64,000 bases of DNA from Musa acuminata AAA Group (GCF_036884655.1 NC_088342.1:32453501-32517500); one strand, 5' to 3'; positions 1 through 12,463 are shown, counted from the stretch's first letter. Notes: generated from the letters alone by a model not told the origin. Translations and numbers: made by a program.

Positions 1-762
1 TTTAGAATTATTCTCACGACGGAGAAAATCGTGTATGTCCTTAATACAGTGATACCTATGCCCGAGGAAGGGGCAAACAAGGATGAGATCGCTCGCTATA
101 TGAAGTACATTGATGACTCCACTCTTACTCAATGTTATATGTTGGGCTCCATGACTCTTGAGTTACAGAGACAATATGAAAAGATGGATGCCAAATCCAT
201 TCTCCTACATGTCCATAAATTGTTTTAGGAACAGGGAAGGACTCAAGGATATAAGATATCTAAGAGCCTCTTCCGCGCTAGGATGACTGAGAGGACACCG
301 GTTCAGAACCATGTTCTAAAGATGATTGAGTGGATAGAGAAACTTACAGGTCTAGGAATGGTCATAGAGGATAACCTATATGTGGATCTTGTGCTTCAGT
401 CCCTACTAGATTCCTTTTCACAATTCATAATGACTTTTAATATGAATAAGCTTGAAGTGACTCTCCTTGAGTTCCTCAATATGTTGAGGGAGGCATAGAG
501 CACTATCAAAAAAGAGAAGCTAGTTCTCTACACTAATGAGACTAGAAAGAAAAGAAAAGCAGAAAAGTCCTTTAAGAAGGGCAAAGGCAAGGGCAGACTA
601 GGTAAAATAAAGATTGCTAAGAAAGACCCAACAAAGGACAAAGGTCAATGCTTCCACTATGGCAAAGATGGACATTGGAAGAGGAATTGTAAAGAGTACC
701 TTGCAAAGAGGGCGAAACAGAAGCTTGAAGAAGCTTCAAGTACATTCATGATCAATCTCCAT
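1..762 (+). pseudogene. C1: degenerate Angela/Tork-type copia gag (5' end outside window)
   Basis: This is the nucleocapsid part of a Ty1/copia polyprotein, in one reading frame starting at base 1. It matches element A and B gag in this window over its full length (shared KIVYVL, PEEGA and YIDDSTL segments). In-frame stops lie at 226-228 and 496-498, with no frameshift seen. A basic Lys/Gly-rich stretch precedes a zinc knuckle at 649-690 in which the second Cys is Tyr (C-F-H-Y instead of C-F-H-C), so zinc binding should be impaired. The start codon and 5' LTR lie left of the window. The homology to A and B is seen directly; the Angela/Tork assignment is from family knowledge. Confidence 0.85.
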
Positions 763-1827
763 TTGTCAGACTCTTATGATAACACATGGGTATTGGATAC
801 CGTTAGTGCTTATTATATTTGTAATTCATTGTAGGTTTCTGCAAGGCCTATGAGATTGGCGAGAGGCGAGATGGATCTCAAGATAGGCAATGGAGCAAAA
901 ATTGCTATAGTAGCTATTGGCGAGATCACCCTACATCTACCTAGTGGAGCTATTATTGCATTAGATGCATGCTATTTTGTTCATTCTATTATCAAAAATA
1001 TTATTTTCATTTAATGTTTGATAGTTAGTAGATATAAATTAGTTTTTGAGAATAATAGTTATTTAATATTATTAGATGATAAGATTATCACGAGAGAAAC
1101 ATTGCATAATGGTTTGTTTATGCTAGATACTGTTCCACATATCATGAATGTAAGTATGTCTAAGAGGAAACGAGATGAGGTGAATAGTGCATACTTGTGG
1201 CATTGTAGGCTAGGTTACATCAATGAGGGAAGAATTCAAAAGTTGCTAAAGGATGGAGATCTAGATCCATTCGACTATGAGTCATATGCAACTTACGAGC
1301 CTTGCCTTCGTGGAAAACTGACCAACTCTCTATTTAGTAGAATTGGAGAGAGAGCCACTGAGCTATTGAAACTCATGCACAGTGATGTATGTTGACCCAT
1401 GTCAACTCATGTCATTGGTGGTTACTCCTACTTTATTACCTTTACTGATGATTTCTCAAGGGATGGACATGTGCACTTAATGAAGTACAAGTCCGAGGCC
1501 TTTGAGAAATTCAAAGAGTATAAGAGTGAAATGGAGAACCAAACTGGAAAGAGTAGCAAGACTCTTCGATCAGATCAAGGAGGTGAATACTTAAGTATAA
1601 ATTTTACCCAGTTCCTCAAGAACCATGAGATTCTATCCCAATGGATACCTCCTTATACACTCCAGCTCAATGGTATATTTGAAAGGAGGAATCATATACT
1701 GTTAGACATGGTGTGGTCCATGATGAGTTTCGCCTACCTCTCCATCTCATTCTAGGGATACGCCCTAGAGATCACAACTTATCTTCTAAACAGAATTCCA
1801 ACTAAGTCAATGGTGTATACTCCATAT
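763..1827 (+). pseudogene. C1: degenerate copia protease and integrase
   Basis: Continuation of C1 in the same frame. The protease site is D-T-V-S at 796-807 where A and B have D-T-G-S, so the catalytic glycine is lost. The GAG-pre-integrase zinc region (LWHCRLG, about 1195-1220) and the integrase core (HSDVC near 1380, RSDQGGEY near 1570, NGIFERRN near 1670) follow. Stops interrupt at 832, 1012, 1393 and 1753. The reading ends abruptly at 1827 within a conserved integrase C-terminal segment, where a minus-strand SIRE-type LTR begins. The RT domain expected next is absent, and the element resumes only with RNase H at 7351. Confidence 0.85.
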
Positions 1828-3091
1828 TGTTAGGATCGAGTCGACACTAAGAGGGGGGAGTAAATTAGTGTAATGGATAAAAACGTTGGTTTTGAAAATC
1901 TCATTCGATAAAGTGAGTTTAACTTAAAGCATACGGAAGAGTATAGCAAGTAAGGTAGTTTTCAATTAAAATGAAAAGCTTAAAGTAAATGCAGACCAGA
2001 TTTTTATAGTGGTTCGGTCGTCATGACCTACATCCACTCCCGATTCCTCTTTAGTCAAGGCCACCAGCATCCACTAACGATCTTCTTTCAATGGGAGAAG
2101 ATCAATAACCCTTTTACACTCTTTCTCCTTTTCACGGGTTTAGGAGACAACCCTTACAAGCCTCTCTTTCTTAGACCTCACTTCTCCCTTTAGACAAACT
2201 TCTAAATACTAGGAAGAAGTGATCCTAAATCCTAAGAGAGTGTCTCAAGTTTTTCTCAAGATTTTCCCCTCCTTTTTCAACTCAATTTTGAACTCAAATC
2301 TTGCTACTCCATACAGGAATAGCTAGGGTATTTATAGACCCTAAATGACTTCAAAATTAGCCAAAAAAAGGTCTCATCCTTGGTTTCTCAAGTCTTGGCT
2401 GTACCACCGATTATGCTGAGCGGTACCATCACCTACAGCACTGACACTGGGCGGTACCACCACCCAATCTAGCAGTACCACCTCCTGGGAGGTTGTGTCT
2501 GGGTGGTACCACTGCTTGATAGTCTTAGAGATTGAGTTTGGGAGGTACCACTACCTAACACAGTCTTGGGGACTATGCCACAACGGTTCCACCTGTTGGG
2601 TTATTGTTTGGGCCTTTTACTTAGCCCAACATAGCCCAAACTTGGGCCCAATTGGCTCCTAATTGAGTTGGCCCAATTCCAACCTAATTACGCCTAAAAC
2701 CTACTTCGATCTAGACAATTATTACAAAGCGAATCGAATGTTGTTCGGCATGTCATTAGTTCATCAACGTCTCATCCAATTCTTCGGCACATCACCCTCT
2801 CTTGCGGCCTATTGCCTAATCGGCCAGTTGACCTTCACAACTCCAATATCCTTAGCGTAATTTTTGCTTTTCTTGGCCCGATGCCTGAGCCCATGGCCCG
2901 AAGCCTTCTGCCGATACGTCAACCGATCCTCCGGCTCAACGTCTAATCTTCTGACATGTTCCACTCCGGCCCAACATGATTCTTCCTGATTTAATTGTCT
3001 CTCCCTGATCGAAGCTTCCTACGTCACTCAAAACGTAGATCAGATCATAAACACATTAATTGGTTTCATCATCAAAATCTGAGATTCAACA
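1828..3091 (-). repeat. S0: SIRE-type copia LTR (3' LTR, minus orientation)
   Basis: On the minus strand it starts TGTTGAATCTC and ends CCTAACA, the same ends as the other SIRE-type LTRs here. A TATA box on the minus strand is at 2329-2336. Copies of the GGTACC-centred motif are at about 2400-2570, and GGCCCAA motifs at 2600-2680. A terminal inverted repeat lies at 1844-1871. The adjoining 3092-3110 reads as a purine tract on the minus strand, which identifies this as the 3' LTR of a minus-strand element. It interrupts C1 integrase. The matching right half of the insertion is not in the window. Confidence 0.8.
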
Positions 3092-3246
3092 ATCTCCCCC
3101 TTTTTGATGATGACAACCAATTGATGACGGAGTTAACCTTAACTCCCCCTATCAATATGTCATATTGATAGAACTTTATAATTCATATAATTATAATTAT
3201 TTCACCATTGCATTCATCATTAATATTGAAATCACCAATTAATAAT
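3092..3246 (-). mobile_element. S0: 3' internal remnant with polypurine tract
   Basis: About 155 bp of non-coding sequence between two SIRE-type LTRs of opposite orientation. On the minus strand the bases next to the LTR read AAAAAGGGGGAGAT, a typical polypurine tract for plus-strand priming. The rest is AT-rich with no recognisable coding potential. It is the only internal sequence of S0 that is left, cut on the right by the LTR starting at 3247. Confidence 0.6.
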
Positions 3247-4631
3247 TATTGAATCTCGGATTTTGATGATGAAGTCAATTGTCATTTGTTTATCTAATCT
3301 ATATGTTGAGAAAAGTATGCAAGATTAACTACGATGGCAGTAAGACATGCAGCAGGTGTTATGCCAGAGTCAAGATCAAGATCACAATGGGAGTTCAAGA
3401 GTTCGTCAGAAGTCTGAACGTTCGTCGGAAGTTCTACAGGAACCAGTAGAGAAGTCCAGGAGCTTACCAGGAATCCACTGAAGCATCGCTGAGGGTTCGT
3501 TGGATGTTCGCCGGAAGTTTACCGGAAGCTCGTCGGAAAAGCGATTGATGCACCGGAACACGAATTACAGTAATGATATTTTAATTATCATAGTTAGAGT
3601 ATAGGTTAAGTTAGGATTAGGAGGTGATCCCACTAACTTAATCAGGGGCCAATTGGGCCCTTAACAGACCCAAATTGGGTCGAATGGAATAGCCCATTTG
3701 GCCCCTAAAATCCTGGCCGACGGTGGCACCGCTTGGGAGACTTAGTCTCCTAGGATTTTTGGGCAGTGGTACCGCCCCTCTCAAGCGGTGGTACCGCCAA
3801 TAGTTATTGCTGCTAGCGGTGGTATCGCCCTTGTCAAGCAGTGGTTCCGCCAGAGCTCGGTCTTCAAGCGCTTTTAGGCAGTAGTACCGCCCAGACTGAG
3901 TGGTAGTCTCGCCCAGTGCTCGATGACAAGCGGCAGTACCGCCCAGTAATGGCGATGGTACCGCCAAGACCCCAGAAATCTAGGAATGGACACTTTTAGG
4001 ATCCATTTTTGAACTTATTGGGGGCTATAAATACCCCACCCTTTCCTGCATGAAATGCAAATGAAATTCATGAAATACTCTTGAGTCTTGAGGCCTTAAA
4101 GTGTTGTAAAAAGTTAGAGTTCTCCTCCTTCTTTCTAATTATTTAGATCATCTAAGAGAGGAGTGAAAACTTGTAAGGGTTATCTCCTAAGCCCGATAAA
4201 AGGAGAAAAGCTGTAAAAGGATGGTTGGCCTTCGCTTTTTGAAAGAAGGCCTCTAGTGGACGCCGATGACCTCGTCGTCGGAGGAAGTCGATAGTGGATA
4301 TAGGTCACATTGACCGAACCACTCTAAAATCTCGGTTTGCATTTACTTTGATCATCTTTCCTTTATAGCAAACTGCCTCTCCTCCTTACTATGCTTTAAA
4401 TACGTCTACATTCGCTTTGATGTAAAACTTCTTCCGAGATCGGCTTTCTACGAAGACTTTACGAAATCTACGTTTTTTCATTTATGTGATTTACATTGTT
4501 GCAAATCACCTTAGTCCTCTCTTACATTTTCACTTAAGACTTCAAGCTCAAATTCCTTTCGAAACGAATTGAGTTGAAATCATTCTCATTGAATCGGCTT
4601 TAATAGAAATAAGGTTTTTGAAATAGCGAAA
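3247..4631 (+). repeat. Truncated SIRE-type LTR, plus orientation
   Basis: It begins TATTGAATCTC (TA instead of the usual TG; the same variant occurs in the S3 LTR at 58687) and is collinear with the other plus-strand SIRE LTRs. U3 holds repeated TTCGCCGGAAG-like units (3415-3545). GGCCCAA motifs lie near 3640-3710, GGTACC-centred motifs at 3720-3965, and a TATA box at 4026-4033. The last few hundred bases of R/U5, including the hairpin and CCTAACA end, are missing because gypsy G1 begins at 4632. Whether it was a solo LTR or a 5' LTR cannot be told. Confidence 0.75.
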
Positions 4632-5025
4632 TGTTAGAACCCTTGCAGATTCTAAACTTGGGGTTGATCTCTTTAGGGGATCGGCCTCCTTGGAACTCTA
4701 TAGGGATTCCTCCTTCCAAGTTGCTGCTCAAAGACTGCAGAAAAGATTCATCTATTGCTTGTGAAAAGATGAGGAATACATGACTATTTATAGAGCTTCT
4801 AAACCCTAACTCCTAATAGGACTCCTACTCAAGACTCCTATTTCTGACCAACTCCTAATAGGACTCCTACTCAAGACTCCTATTCCTTTACAACTCCTTA
4901 TTATTCTCTAAGAAACAACCTCCTAACCCTAGCCGGCCTCTTCACCTCTTTAATAGGGGTCGGCTTAGGTAGGTTTTATATGAATGTTCCTCTCAATTAG
5001 GACTCTCCAAGCTAGAGTCCTAACA
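4632..5025 (-). repeat. G1 3' LTR
   Basis: Plus-strand ends TGTTAGAACCC and GAGTCCTAACA; the element reads on the minus strand. A minus-strand TATA box is at 4795-4802. Repeated units built on CTCCTAATAGGACTCCTACTC lie at 4808-4895. A purine-rich tract (GAAGAGGGCGAGTC on the minus strand) abuts it at 5026. It is collinear with the G2 and G3 LTRs. Confidence 0.85.
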
Positions 5026-6520
5026 GACTCGCCCTCTTCAAATAAACCTTGTCCTCGAGGCTGATGATTCATGAATTCTGAAAATTTGATCTTCAAGTTG
5101 TCATAGTTCTCCCAACTGACATCTTCTATTGGTAGGTTCGCCCACTGTATTAGCACTTCATTAGTGGGTCGTCGTCGTCGAGTCACGATTCCTCGATCAA
5201 TAATGGCACTTGGCTGGGTTTGGAGTTCTCCTTGGGTAGTCTTATTTGGTGGGTGGCTTTGGGCTGTCTCCAAGCACCTATTTACAACTTTCGTCTAGCC
5301 ATCGGTTTGTGGGTGATATGTCGTACTCTTTTTCAATTTAATACCTTGCATGTGGAATAACTTTATCCAAAATCTGCTTGTGAAGATGCAAGTAGAATTT
5401 GTCACAAGCATAATGCATCCCTTACAGTGTAATTCTTTTGAGTCACAATTGTAATGAGCCACAAAGCTTGGTTCTTCCTCCAATTATTTTATAATCTTAC
5501 TAGTCTCTGAATCTTCCTTCCATTCCATCTTAATATCCTCAAGGAAGTCGCTGGTCGGAAGTGAAATGGCCGAAACTTCAGCTTGCTCGGGTAGTTGCGA
5601 AAGCGCATCTACAAGAATATTCTTTTTCCCCTTTTTGTAAGTTATTTCATAATCAAATCTAAGAAGTTTTGTTACCCATTTTTGCTGCTCAGGGGATGAT
5701 ATCTTTCGCTCCAAAAAGTACTTAAGGCTTTTATGGTCGGTTTTAATTTGAAATCGTCGACCAATCAAGTAGGGTCTCCACCTCGTTGCTGCGCGCACAA
5801 TGGCGAGCATCTCCTTATCATATGTTGACTTATTTTGATGGGAGGGAGATAATGCCTTGCTAGTGTATGTGAGTGGTCGACCATCTTGCATGAGAATGGC
5901 TCCAATTCCGACTCCAGATGCGTCGGCCTCAATAATGAAGGGTCGGTTGAAATCTGGTAGTGTTAGCACCGGCGTCGTTGTCATGGCTGCCTTAAGTTTG
6001 TTGAAGGCAGCAGAGGCTTTGTCTAACCATTGGAAGACATCTTTTTCTAGTAAGAAAGTAAGTGGTGCATTGATTTTTCCATAGTTTTTCACGAACTTAC
6101 GATAGTAGCCTATTAAACCCAAAAAGCCATGTAGTAATTTTATGTTCCTCGGGGTAAGCAGTTTTGCATTGCTTCAATTTTGAAGGGGTCCACTATCACA
6201 CCTTCCTCTGATATGATATGCCCAAGATATTCCACCTTCTATTGAAGAAAGCAAAAATTCGTAGTGGTTGTTGTGTGTTCAAAAGGTGGTTTTCGGTATG
6301 TCTTCTTCACACACTCATATTTGATGATACCCGGATCAAAGGTCCAGCTTTGTGAAGATTTGTGCTCCCTTTCATCTAGCAATTCATCTGTTGTTGGAAT
6401 AAGGTATTTGTCCTTGATGGTTATGCCATTGAGAGCTCGGTAATCAACGCATATTCGCCATGTTCCGTCCTTCTTGCGTACAAGTAGCACCGGTGAAGAG
6501 TAGAGGTTGCAACTTGGCCG
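5026..6520 (-). pseudogene. G1 pol remnant: RT (active site deleted), RNase H, integrase scraps, chromodomain
   Basis: Read right to left. RT fingers ([18 protein letters not shown]) lie near 6420-6490. Then the sequence passes directly from the conserved HYEF region to the segment just before VEYLGHIISEEG near 6240, so the palm with its FFDD motif is gone. The RNase H domain (5484-6122) is open, with EADASGVGIG, the [11 protein letters not shown] segment and the ADALS-like end. A fragment of the integrase zinc region is joined to the end of the core (FTSRFW...YHPQTDG, 5295-5483). The chromodomain lies within 5026-5273. The same junctions occur in G3, so the deletions predate this insertion. 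Confidence 0.85.
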
Positions 6521-6526
6521 AATAAC

Positions 6527-7350
6527 TCATGTTTCAAGCATCTCTTTTACAATCCTTTCTATTTCATCCTTCTGGAGATGTAGATATTGATATGGCCAAG
6601 TATTTACTAGAGGTTTGCCTGAAAGAATCGTTATATAATGATCATGCCGACGTGTAAGAGGTAGGTTGTACGATTCGTCAAATATATCTGAAAATTCAGC
6701 AAGCAAAGGAAGTAGGTTTAGATCTTCAAATTCTATTGGCTCTCCCTTAGTTTGCTGCTCAAGTTGTACCAAAAATCTGCTGCATGCTTTATGCAAAACC
6801 TTCTCCATTTGTTGTGTGCAAATCGTCGTTACGTCGCCCCCACGTTTCCCGTTCAGTATCACCTGTTTCTCCTTACTGTAAAATTTCATAATTAGTTGCA
6901 TAAAATTCCAAGAAATATCACCTAATGTCATCAACCATTTAATTATGAGCATGGCCTCATGATCATCAAGAGGGAGAAGGAAGAAATATGCAATTATCTC
7001 TTGGTAAGGCCTCATGATCAGCAACAATTTCACTTGCGGGCGCCTACGATCATACTTCAAAATCCATCCATCGAGGACCTTAATGTCAAACCTGTTGCAA
7101 TTCTCGATAGGTAAGGCCATCTGGATAGTAACCTTACTATTTAGAAAGTTATTAGTACTGCTCGTGTCGATGAGAACAGTGATCGGTTGTTGTTTGAGAA
7201 GGCCTCCAACTTTCATCGTTTGCGGGTTTGAGTAGCCGACAAGTGTATGTACCGTAACTTCGGTCGGTTGTGGCTCTTCTTCTGCATCTTCTTCTTCATG
7301 TTCAAGGCTCTCTTCTGGATGTTCAATGACCTCTTCTTCTATTGGTTCAA
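6527..7350 (-). pseudogene. G1 gag end, protease and PR-RT linker
   Basis: Open reading frame on the minus strand. It begins at the 7350 breakpoint within the acidic gag C-terminus (Glu-rich, same as in G3), runs through an aspartic protease (LIDTSSTNNFLN, i.e. D-T-S where G3 has D-T-G), and continues into the linker that precedes RT (PLLAEFSDIFDE, then LPLTRRHDH). The Ser replaces the catalytic-loop glycine, so the protease is probably inactive. The first in-frame Met-initiated reading continues past 7350 into C1 sequence, which is an artefact of the junction. Confidence 0.8.
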
Positions 7351-7824
7351 TAGCAAGTCTAATTCGGAGTATGTATTCTCCCAAAATGGAAGAGTAGTAT
7401 GGTGGAAGAGTTTCAAGCAAGATACTACTCGATCATAGAGGCAGAGTACATTGCTGCAGTAGAGGTAGCAAAGAAGGGAGTCTGGATGAAGAAGATCATC
7501 ACAGATCTAGAAGTCATTCTAAGTAGTGAGGAGCTGATTTCCTTATATTACGACAACAATGGGGCAATTACTCAAGCAAAGGAACCCAGGTCTCATCAGA
7601 AGTCTAAGCATGTTTTAAGGAGGTTCCACCTGATTAGAGAGAATGTGACCCGAAGAGATGTAGTAGTGGAAAGAGTTTCATCCAAAGATAATATTGCATA
7701 TCTACTAATAAAGCCATTGTCTCAAATTGTCTTTGAGCGTCACAGGGGTCTGATAGGGATCAGACGCATATCCTTAAAACTTTATAAATCAAATTTGTTT
7801 CTCATTAAAAATTCACAAGAGTGA
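7351..7824 (+). pseudogene. C1: RNase H C-terminus (3' end of copia pol)
   Basis: Homologous to the RNase H end of A and B ([53 protein letters not shown]). Unlike A and B it keeps the uninterrupted tail SHQKSKHVLRRFHLIRE and the FERHRGLIGI end. It is the 3' counterpart of the C1 fragment ending at 1827; the roughly 2 kb of pol between them is missing. The left boundary is a sharp fusion with G1 gag. After 7770 the sequence departs from the A/B family and no LTR of that family is seen. 7825-7915 shows nothing recognisable. Confidence 0.85.
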
Positions 7825-7915
7825 AATATGTTAGAGATATATTTGTCAATAAAATCCATGAGTGAAGTGATTAAGTGTATCAAAAATCACTAAGTGATAG
7901 AGTAAGGGTATAAAG

Positions 7916-9439
7916 TGTTGAATCTCATATTTTGATAATGAAACCAATTGATAGTATTTATGATTTAATCTATGTTTTGAGTGACCTAAGAAGCTTCGAT
8001 CAAAGAGAGATAATTGAAGCAGGAAGAATCATGTTAGTGCTGGAGAAAAATGTCAGAAGATTGGATGTCACACTGAAGGATCGGTCGACGTATCGACAAA
8101 AGGCTTCGGGCCATGGTTTCAGGCATCGAGCCAAGAAGAGCGGATATTGTGCCAAGGATATCAGAGTTTTAGAGGTCAACTGGTTGATTAGGCAATAGGC
8201 CGCAAGAGAGGACGATGCGCCCAAGAATCGGATATAGTGTCGATAACCCAATGACACCGGACAACATGATTCAAAGCTTTGTAATAATTTTCTAGATCGA
8301 AGTAGGTTTTATGTGTGCAGGATTAATTATGATAGCAAGGCATAAAGAAAAATGAAGTCTCAGAGTCAAGGACGCGATTTCGTTGGGAGTTCGAGAGTTC
8401 ATCGGAAGTCTGGATGTTCATGGGATGTTCTATCGAAATTGACCGAGAAGTCCAGGAGCTTGCTAAAGAAGCTCATCGGAACTTGCTAAGAAGATCGTTG
8501 TGAAATCTAGGATCTTGCCGGGAGTCCACTAGAACATTGCCGAGAGATCATCGAAAGTTCGTCGGAAGATCGCTGGAAGCTCACCGAAAGAAAACTAGAT
8601 TAACCGGAACATATTTGCTTAGTGTATGCCTTAGAATTCGTAGTTAGCACATAATTGGGATTGAAATTGGGCCAACCCAATTAGGGGCCAATTGGGCCCA
8701 TGTATTGCTATGTTGGGCCCAATGAAAGGCCCAAATAGTGACCCAACAGGTGGCACTGTCATGGCACAGTCTTTGAGACTATGTCAAGCAGTGGTACCGC
8801 CTAGACACAATCTCCCAAGTAGTGGTACCGCCTAGTGTTAGTGTTGTAGGCGGTGGTACTGCCTAGCACAAGCGGTGGTACCGCTAGGGCACGGGAAACC
8901 CGGGATGAGACATTTTTAAGCTCCAAGTTTGAATCCACTTGAGGCCTATAAATACCCCTCTCATCCCTAGTTAACATACACAAGCACAGAGAGCTTAAAA
9001 GTGGGAAATCGCTATTGCAAACACTTGAGAGATCCCCTCCTCTAGTCTAAGTTTAGAATTCTATTTAGGAGGAGTGAGTGCTTGTAAAGGTTATCTCCTA
9101 AACCCATGAAAAGGAGAAGAGGGGTGTAAAAGGTGGTTGGTCTTTGCCTATTGAAGGAAGACCGATAATGGATGCTGGTGGCCTTGCCGGAAGAGGAATC
9201 GGCGGAGTGGATATAGGTTATAACGATCGAACCACTATAAACTTGGTTTGCATTACTATTTGTGTAATTTACCTTTACTGTAAACTTACTTGCTTTACAT
9301 CTACTATGCTCTTCTGTACACTTTCAATTTTAAGTATATTTCTGAAATCGGGTTTAATCGAATGAGAGATTTCAAACCGATGTAATTTTTACTGCTGCAC
9401 TAATTCACCCCACCTCTTAGTGCCAACTTGTTCCTAACA
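7916..9439 (+). mobile_element. Solo SIRE-type LTR
   Basis: Complete LTR of about 1.5 kb, TGTTGAATCTC to CCTAACA, with no primer site after it and no polypurine tract before it. The flanking 5-mers TAAAG (7911-7915) and TGAAG (9440-9444) look like a target duplication with one change. TATA box 8947-8954; GGTACC-centred motifs 8785-8890; GGCCCAA/TGGGCC motifs 8675-8745; terminal hairpin 9397-9423. The lack of internal sequence suggests LTR-LTR recombination. Confidence 0.8.
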
Positions 9440-12317
9440 TGAAGTAAATTTAATACCAAGTTAAGAAGAAGATAAAAATGAAATAAATTAATGAAAGCTC
9501 CATTCATGAAATAAATTAAGAGGAAGATAGTCCGGAAAATAAATACAACTCATGTGTTCGAACAGTTTAGCATGCCTACCTCTCTTCTAATGAAATCAAA
9601 TTGTTCTTTATTTAAAGGTTTTGTAAAGATATCGGCTAATTGATGTTTTGTATCAATGAACTCTAAGATTACATTATGATTATTAACATGATCTCGTATA
9701 AAGTGATGCTAATATCAATATGTTTAGTTCTAGAGTGTTGAATAGGATTTTTTGTTAAACATATTATACTTGTGTTATCACATTTTATGGGAATATTCTT
9801 AAGATAAATTTTATAATCTTCTAATGTATTTTTCATCTATACAACTTGTGCATAATATGCACTAGCCGTTATGTATTCAGCTTCGGTCATAGATAGTGCA
9901 ACCGAGTTTTGTTTCTTGGAAGACCAAGAGATAAGTGCATGACCTAAGAATTGACATGTTCCGAATATACTTTTTCTATCTATTCTACATCCAGCAATAT
10001 CCGCATCAGTATAAGCAATTAATTCAAAGTTTTTAGATTTTGGATACCATAATCCTAGATTAGTGGTTCCTTTAAGATATCTAAGAATTCTTTTAACTAG
10101 TTTAAGATGAGATGGCTTAAGATTAGATTGAAACCTAGCACAAAGTCCTACACTAAACATGATGTCTAGTACAATTGTGATGAGGTATAGTAAACTACTT
10201 ATCATACCCCTATAAGCTTTTTGATCAAAGGTTTCTCCACTTTCATCAATGTCTAACTTGGTGGAGGTACTCATAGGAGTATTGATAGCCTTTGAACTAT
10301 CTATATTAAACCATTTTAGTAAGTCTAATATATACTTTGTTTGACTAAGAAAAATACTATCACTAAGTTATTTGATTTATAAGCATAAAAAGAAAGTTAG
10401 TTCACCCATTAAACTCATTTCAAACTCTTGGCTCATACTCTTGGTAAACAATTCACATAAGGATTCATTTGTAGAACAAAAAATAAAATCATCAACATAA
10501 ATTTGAACAACAAGAAAATTATTTTTAAAATTTTTAATAAACAATGTAGTATCAATCTTGCCTTTAGAAAAATTATTTTAGATAAGAAAGGAGCTAAGTC
10601 TCTCATACCAGCCCTTGCGGCTTGTTTTAATCCATAGAGAGCTTTAGTCAATTTAAACACATGATTCAAAAAATTATCATTTTAAAATCCGAGAGGTTGT
10701 TAAACATAAACTTCTTCGGAAATAAAGCCACTAAGAAAAGTACTTTTGACATCCATTTGAAATAACTTAAAATTATTACTATTAGCATAGGCAAGGAGCA
10801 TCCTTATGGCTTCTAATCTTATCACATGAGCGAAGGTTTCTTCATAATCGATACCTTCTTCTTGGTTGAAACCCTTGGCCACTAGTCTAGTCTTATTTCT
10901 AACCACGATACCAAATTCATCTTGCTTATTTCTAAAGACCCATTTAGTACTGATAACTAAATGGTCACTAGGTCTTGGAACAAGCTCCCATAACTCATTT
11001 CTCTCAGATTGGTTGAACTCTTCTTACATTGCCATAACCCATGAATCATCTTTCAAGGCCTCATCAATGAATATAGGTACAATTTGAGAAAGAAAGGCAG
11101 CATTGACACAAATTTTTTTAAGAGAAGAACAAGTTTGAACCCCTTTTGATATGTCTCCTATTATTAGCTTCTTAGGATGAGCATCTACGTACTTCTATTC
11201 ATTGGGTAAGGATGTTTTGAAAGAAGATATATCCAAGTTGCTAGTTAGAGGAGAGGGTTCATTTAAATTTAAAGCATCAAAATTAAGATCATCACCAAAC
11301 TCATTTTTCTTAAATTCGGAGACTTCCTTAAAGACAACATGAATAGACTTTTCTATAATCAAAATTCTTTTATTAAAGACATGAAAGGCTTTTGAAATAG
11401 AAGAATAACCAAGAAAAATGCCTTCATCGGATTTTACATTAAACTTTCCTAAGACATCTTTTTCATTCAAGATAAAATATTTACAACCGAAAACTTTAAA
11501 GTACGAAACATTGGGTTTTTTGTCATTCCATAATTCATAAGGAGTCTTGAAAAGTAATGGTCTTACTAGAATCCTATTCATGACATAACATGTCGTATTA
11601 ATGGCTTTGGCCTAAAAATATTTCGGTAGGCTATGTTCATTCAACATAGTTCTTGCCATTTCTTGTAAATTTCTATTTTTTCTTTCTGCTACTCCATTTT
11701 ATTGAGGATTTCTTAGAGTAGAGAAATTATGATTATATCCATTAGATTCACAAAAATTTTGGAAATCATAGTTTCAAAATTCGTCACCGTGATCACTCCG
11801 AATTAATGAAATCATAAGGCATTTTTCATTTTGGACAAGTTTACAAAACTTAGAAAAATACCTAAAGCAATTACTTTTATGTGCCAAGAAGTATGTCCAA
11901 GTGTATCTACTGTAATCGTCTACAATTACAAAGGCGTATTTGCTACCTCCTAGGCTTAATGTATCAATTGGTCCAAACAAATCCATATGGATCAATTGCA
12001 ATAGTCTAGAAGTGCTTATTTGATTCTTTGGTTTGAAACTACCTTTTATTTATTTTTCTAGTTGACATGCATCACACACATTATCTTTAACAAACTTAAG
12101 TTAGGAATACCTCTTATAAGTTCTTTGGATGAGATTTAAGAGATTAGTTTCATGCTAGCATGACCTAATCTCCTATGCCAAAGCCAAGAATCATCATTCA
12201 AAACCAAAAAATACATTTCATTACAAAGATCATCAATGTTAATAGTGTATATATTATTTTATTTTAGGGCAATCATAGAGGTTTTTTTGTGTGGTTGTTC
12301 AATAAAGCAAGCATTGA
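9440..12317 (-). pseudogene. S1: SIRE-type copia pol remnant (integrase, RT, RNase H)
   Basis: Minus-strand pol with frameshifts and stops. Read right to left: GAG-pre-integrase region (12050-12310); integrase core with HMDLFGP and RSDHG within 11774-12001 and an NGVAERKNR-like segment near 11690 (so D, D and E are recognisable); integrase C-terminus with FLGYSS (11195-11581). RT follows, with the YVDD codons at 10488-10499. RNase H (EAEYITAS) lies in 9837-10274, and a KHQLADIFTKPL-like tail ends near 9575. It matches S3 (60-64 kb) at protein level. It is cut on the right by the G2 LTR at 12318. The sequence between 9440 and 9570 has no recognisable feature and no 3' LTR in the expected orientation. 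Confidence 0.85.
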
Positions 12318-12463
12318 TGTAAGGACTCTAGCTAGGAGAGTCCTAATTGAGTTTCATTGAAAAGGGCATTCATGTAAAACCTACCTAGCCGACCCCTATT
12401 AAAGAGGTGATGAGGCTGGCTAAGGTTAGAATTAGTTTGGAGGTTGCTTCTTAGAGAAGCATT

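Larger units (their letters stand above)
4632..7350 (-). mobile_element. G1: 5'-truncated Reina-like gypsy (chromovirus), minus strand
   Basis: Order on the minus strand: end of gag, protease, RT remnant, RNase H, integrase remnant, chromodomain, polypurine tract, 3' LTR. The element is cut at 7350 inside gag and fused to C1 RNase H, so gag N-terminus, leader and 5' LTR are lost. It shares three internal deletions with G3 (RT active site, integrase core, integrase C-terminus). The Reina assignment rests on the C-terminal chromodomain (VLIQWANLP...SWE) and the short LTRs of about 0.4 kb; it is from family knowledge. Confidence 0.8.

Noticed and set aside
7399..7438. Overlapping frames at the G1/C1 joint as a novel fusion gene
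   Set aside because: The frame crosses an opposite-strand gypsy/copia breakpoint; the N-terminal part is antisense gag, so a fusion product is not credible.
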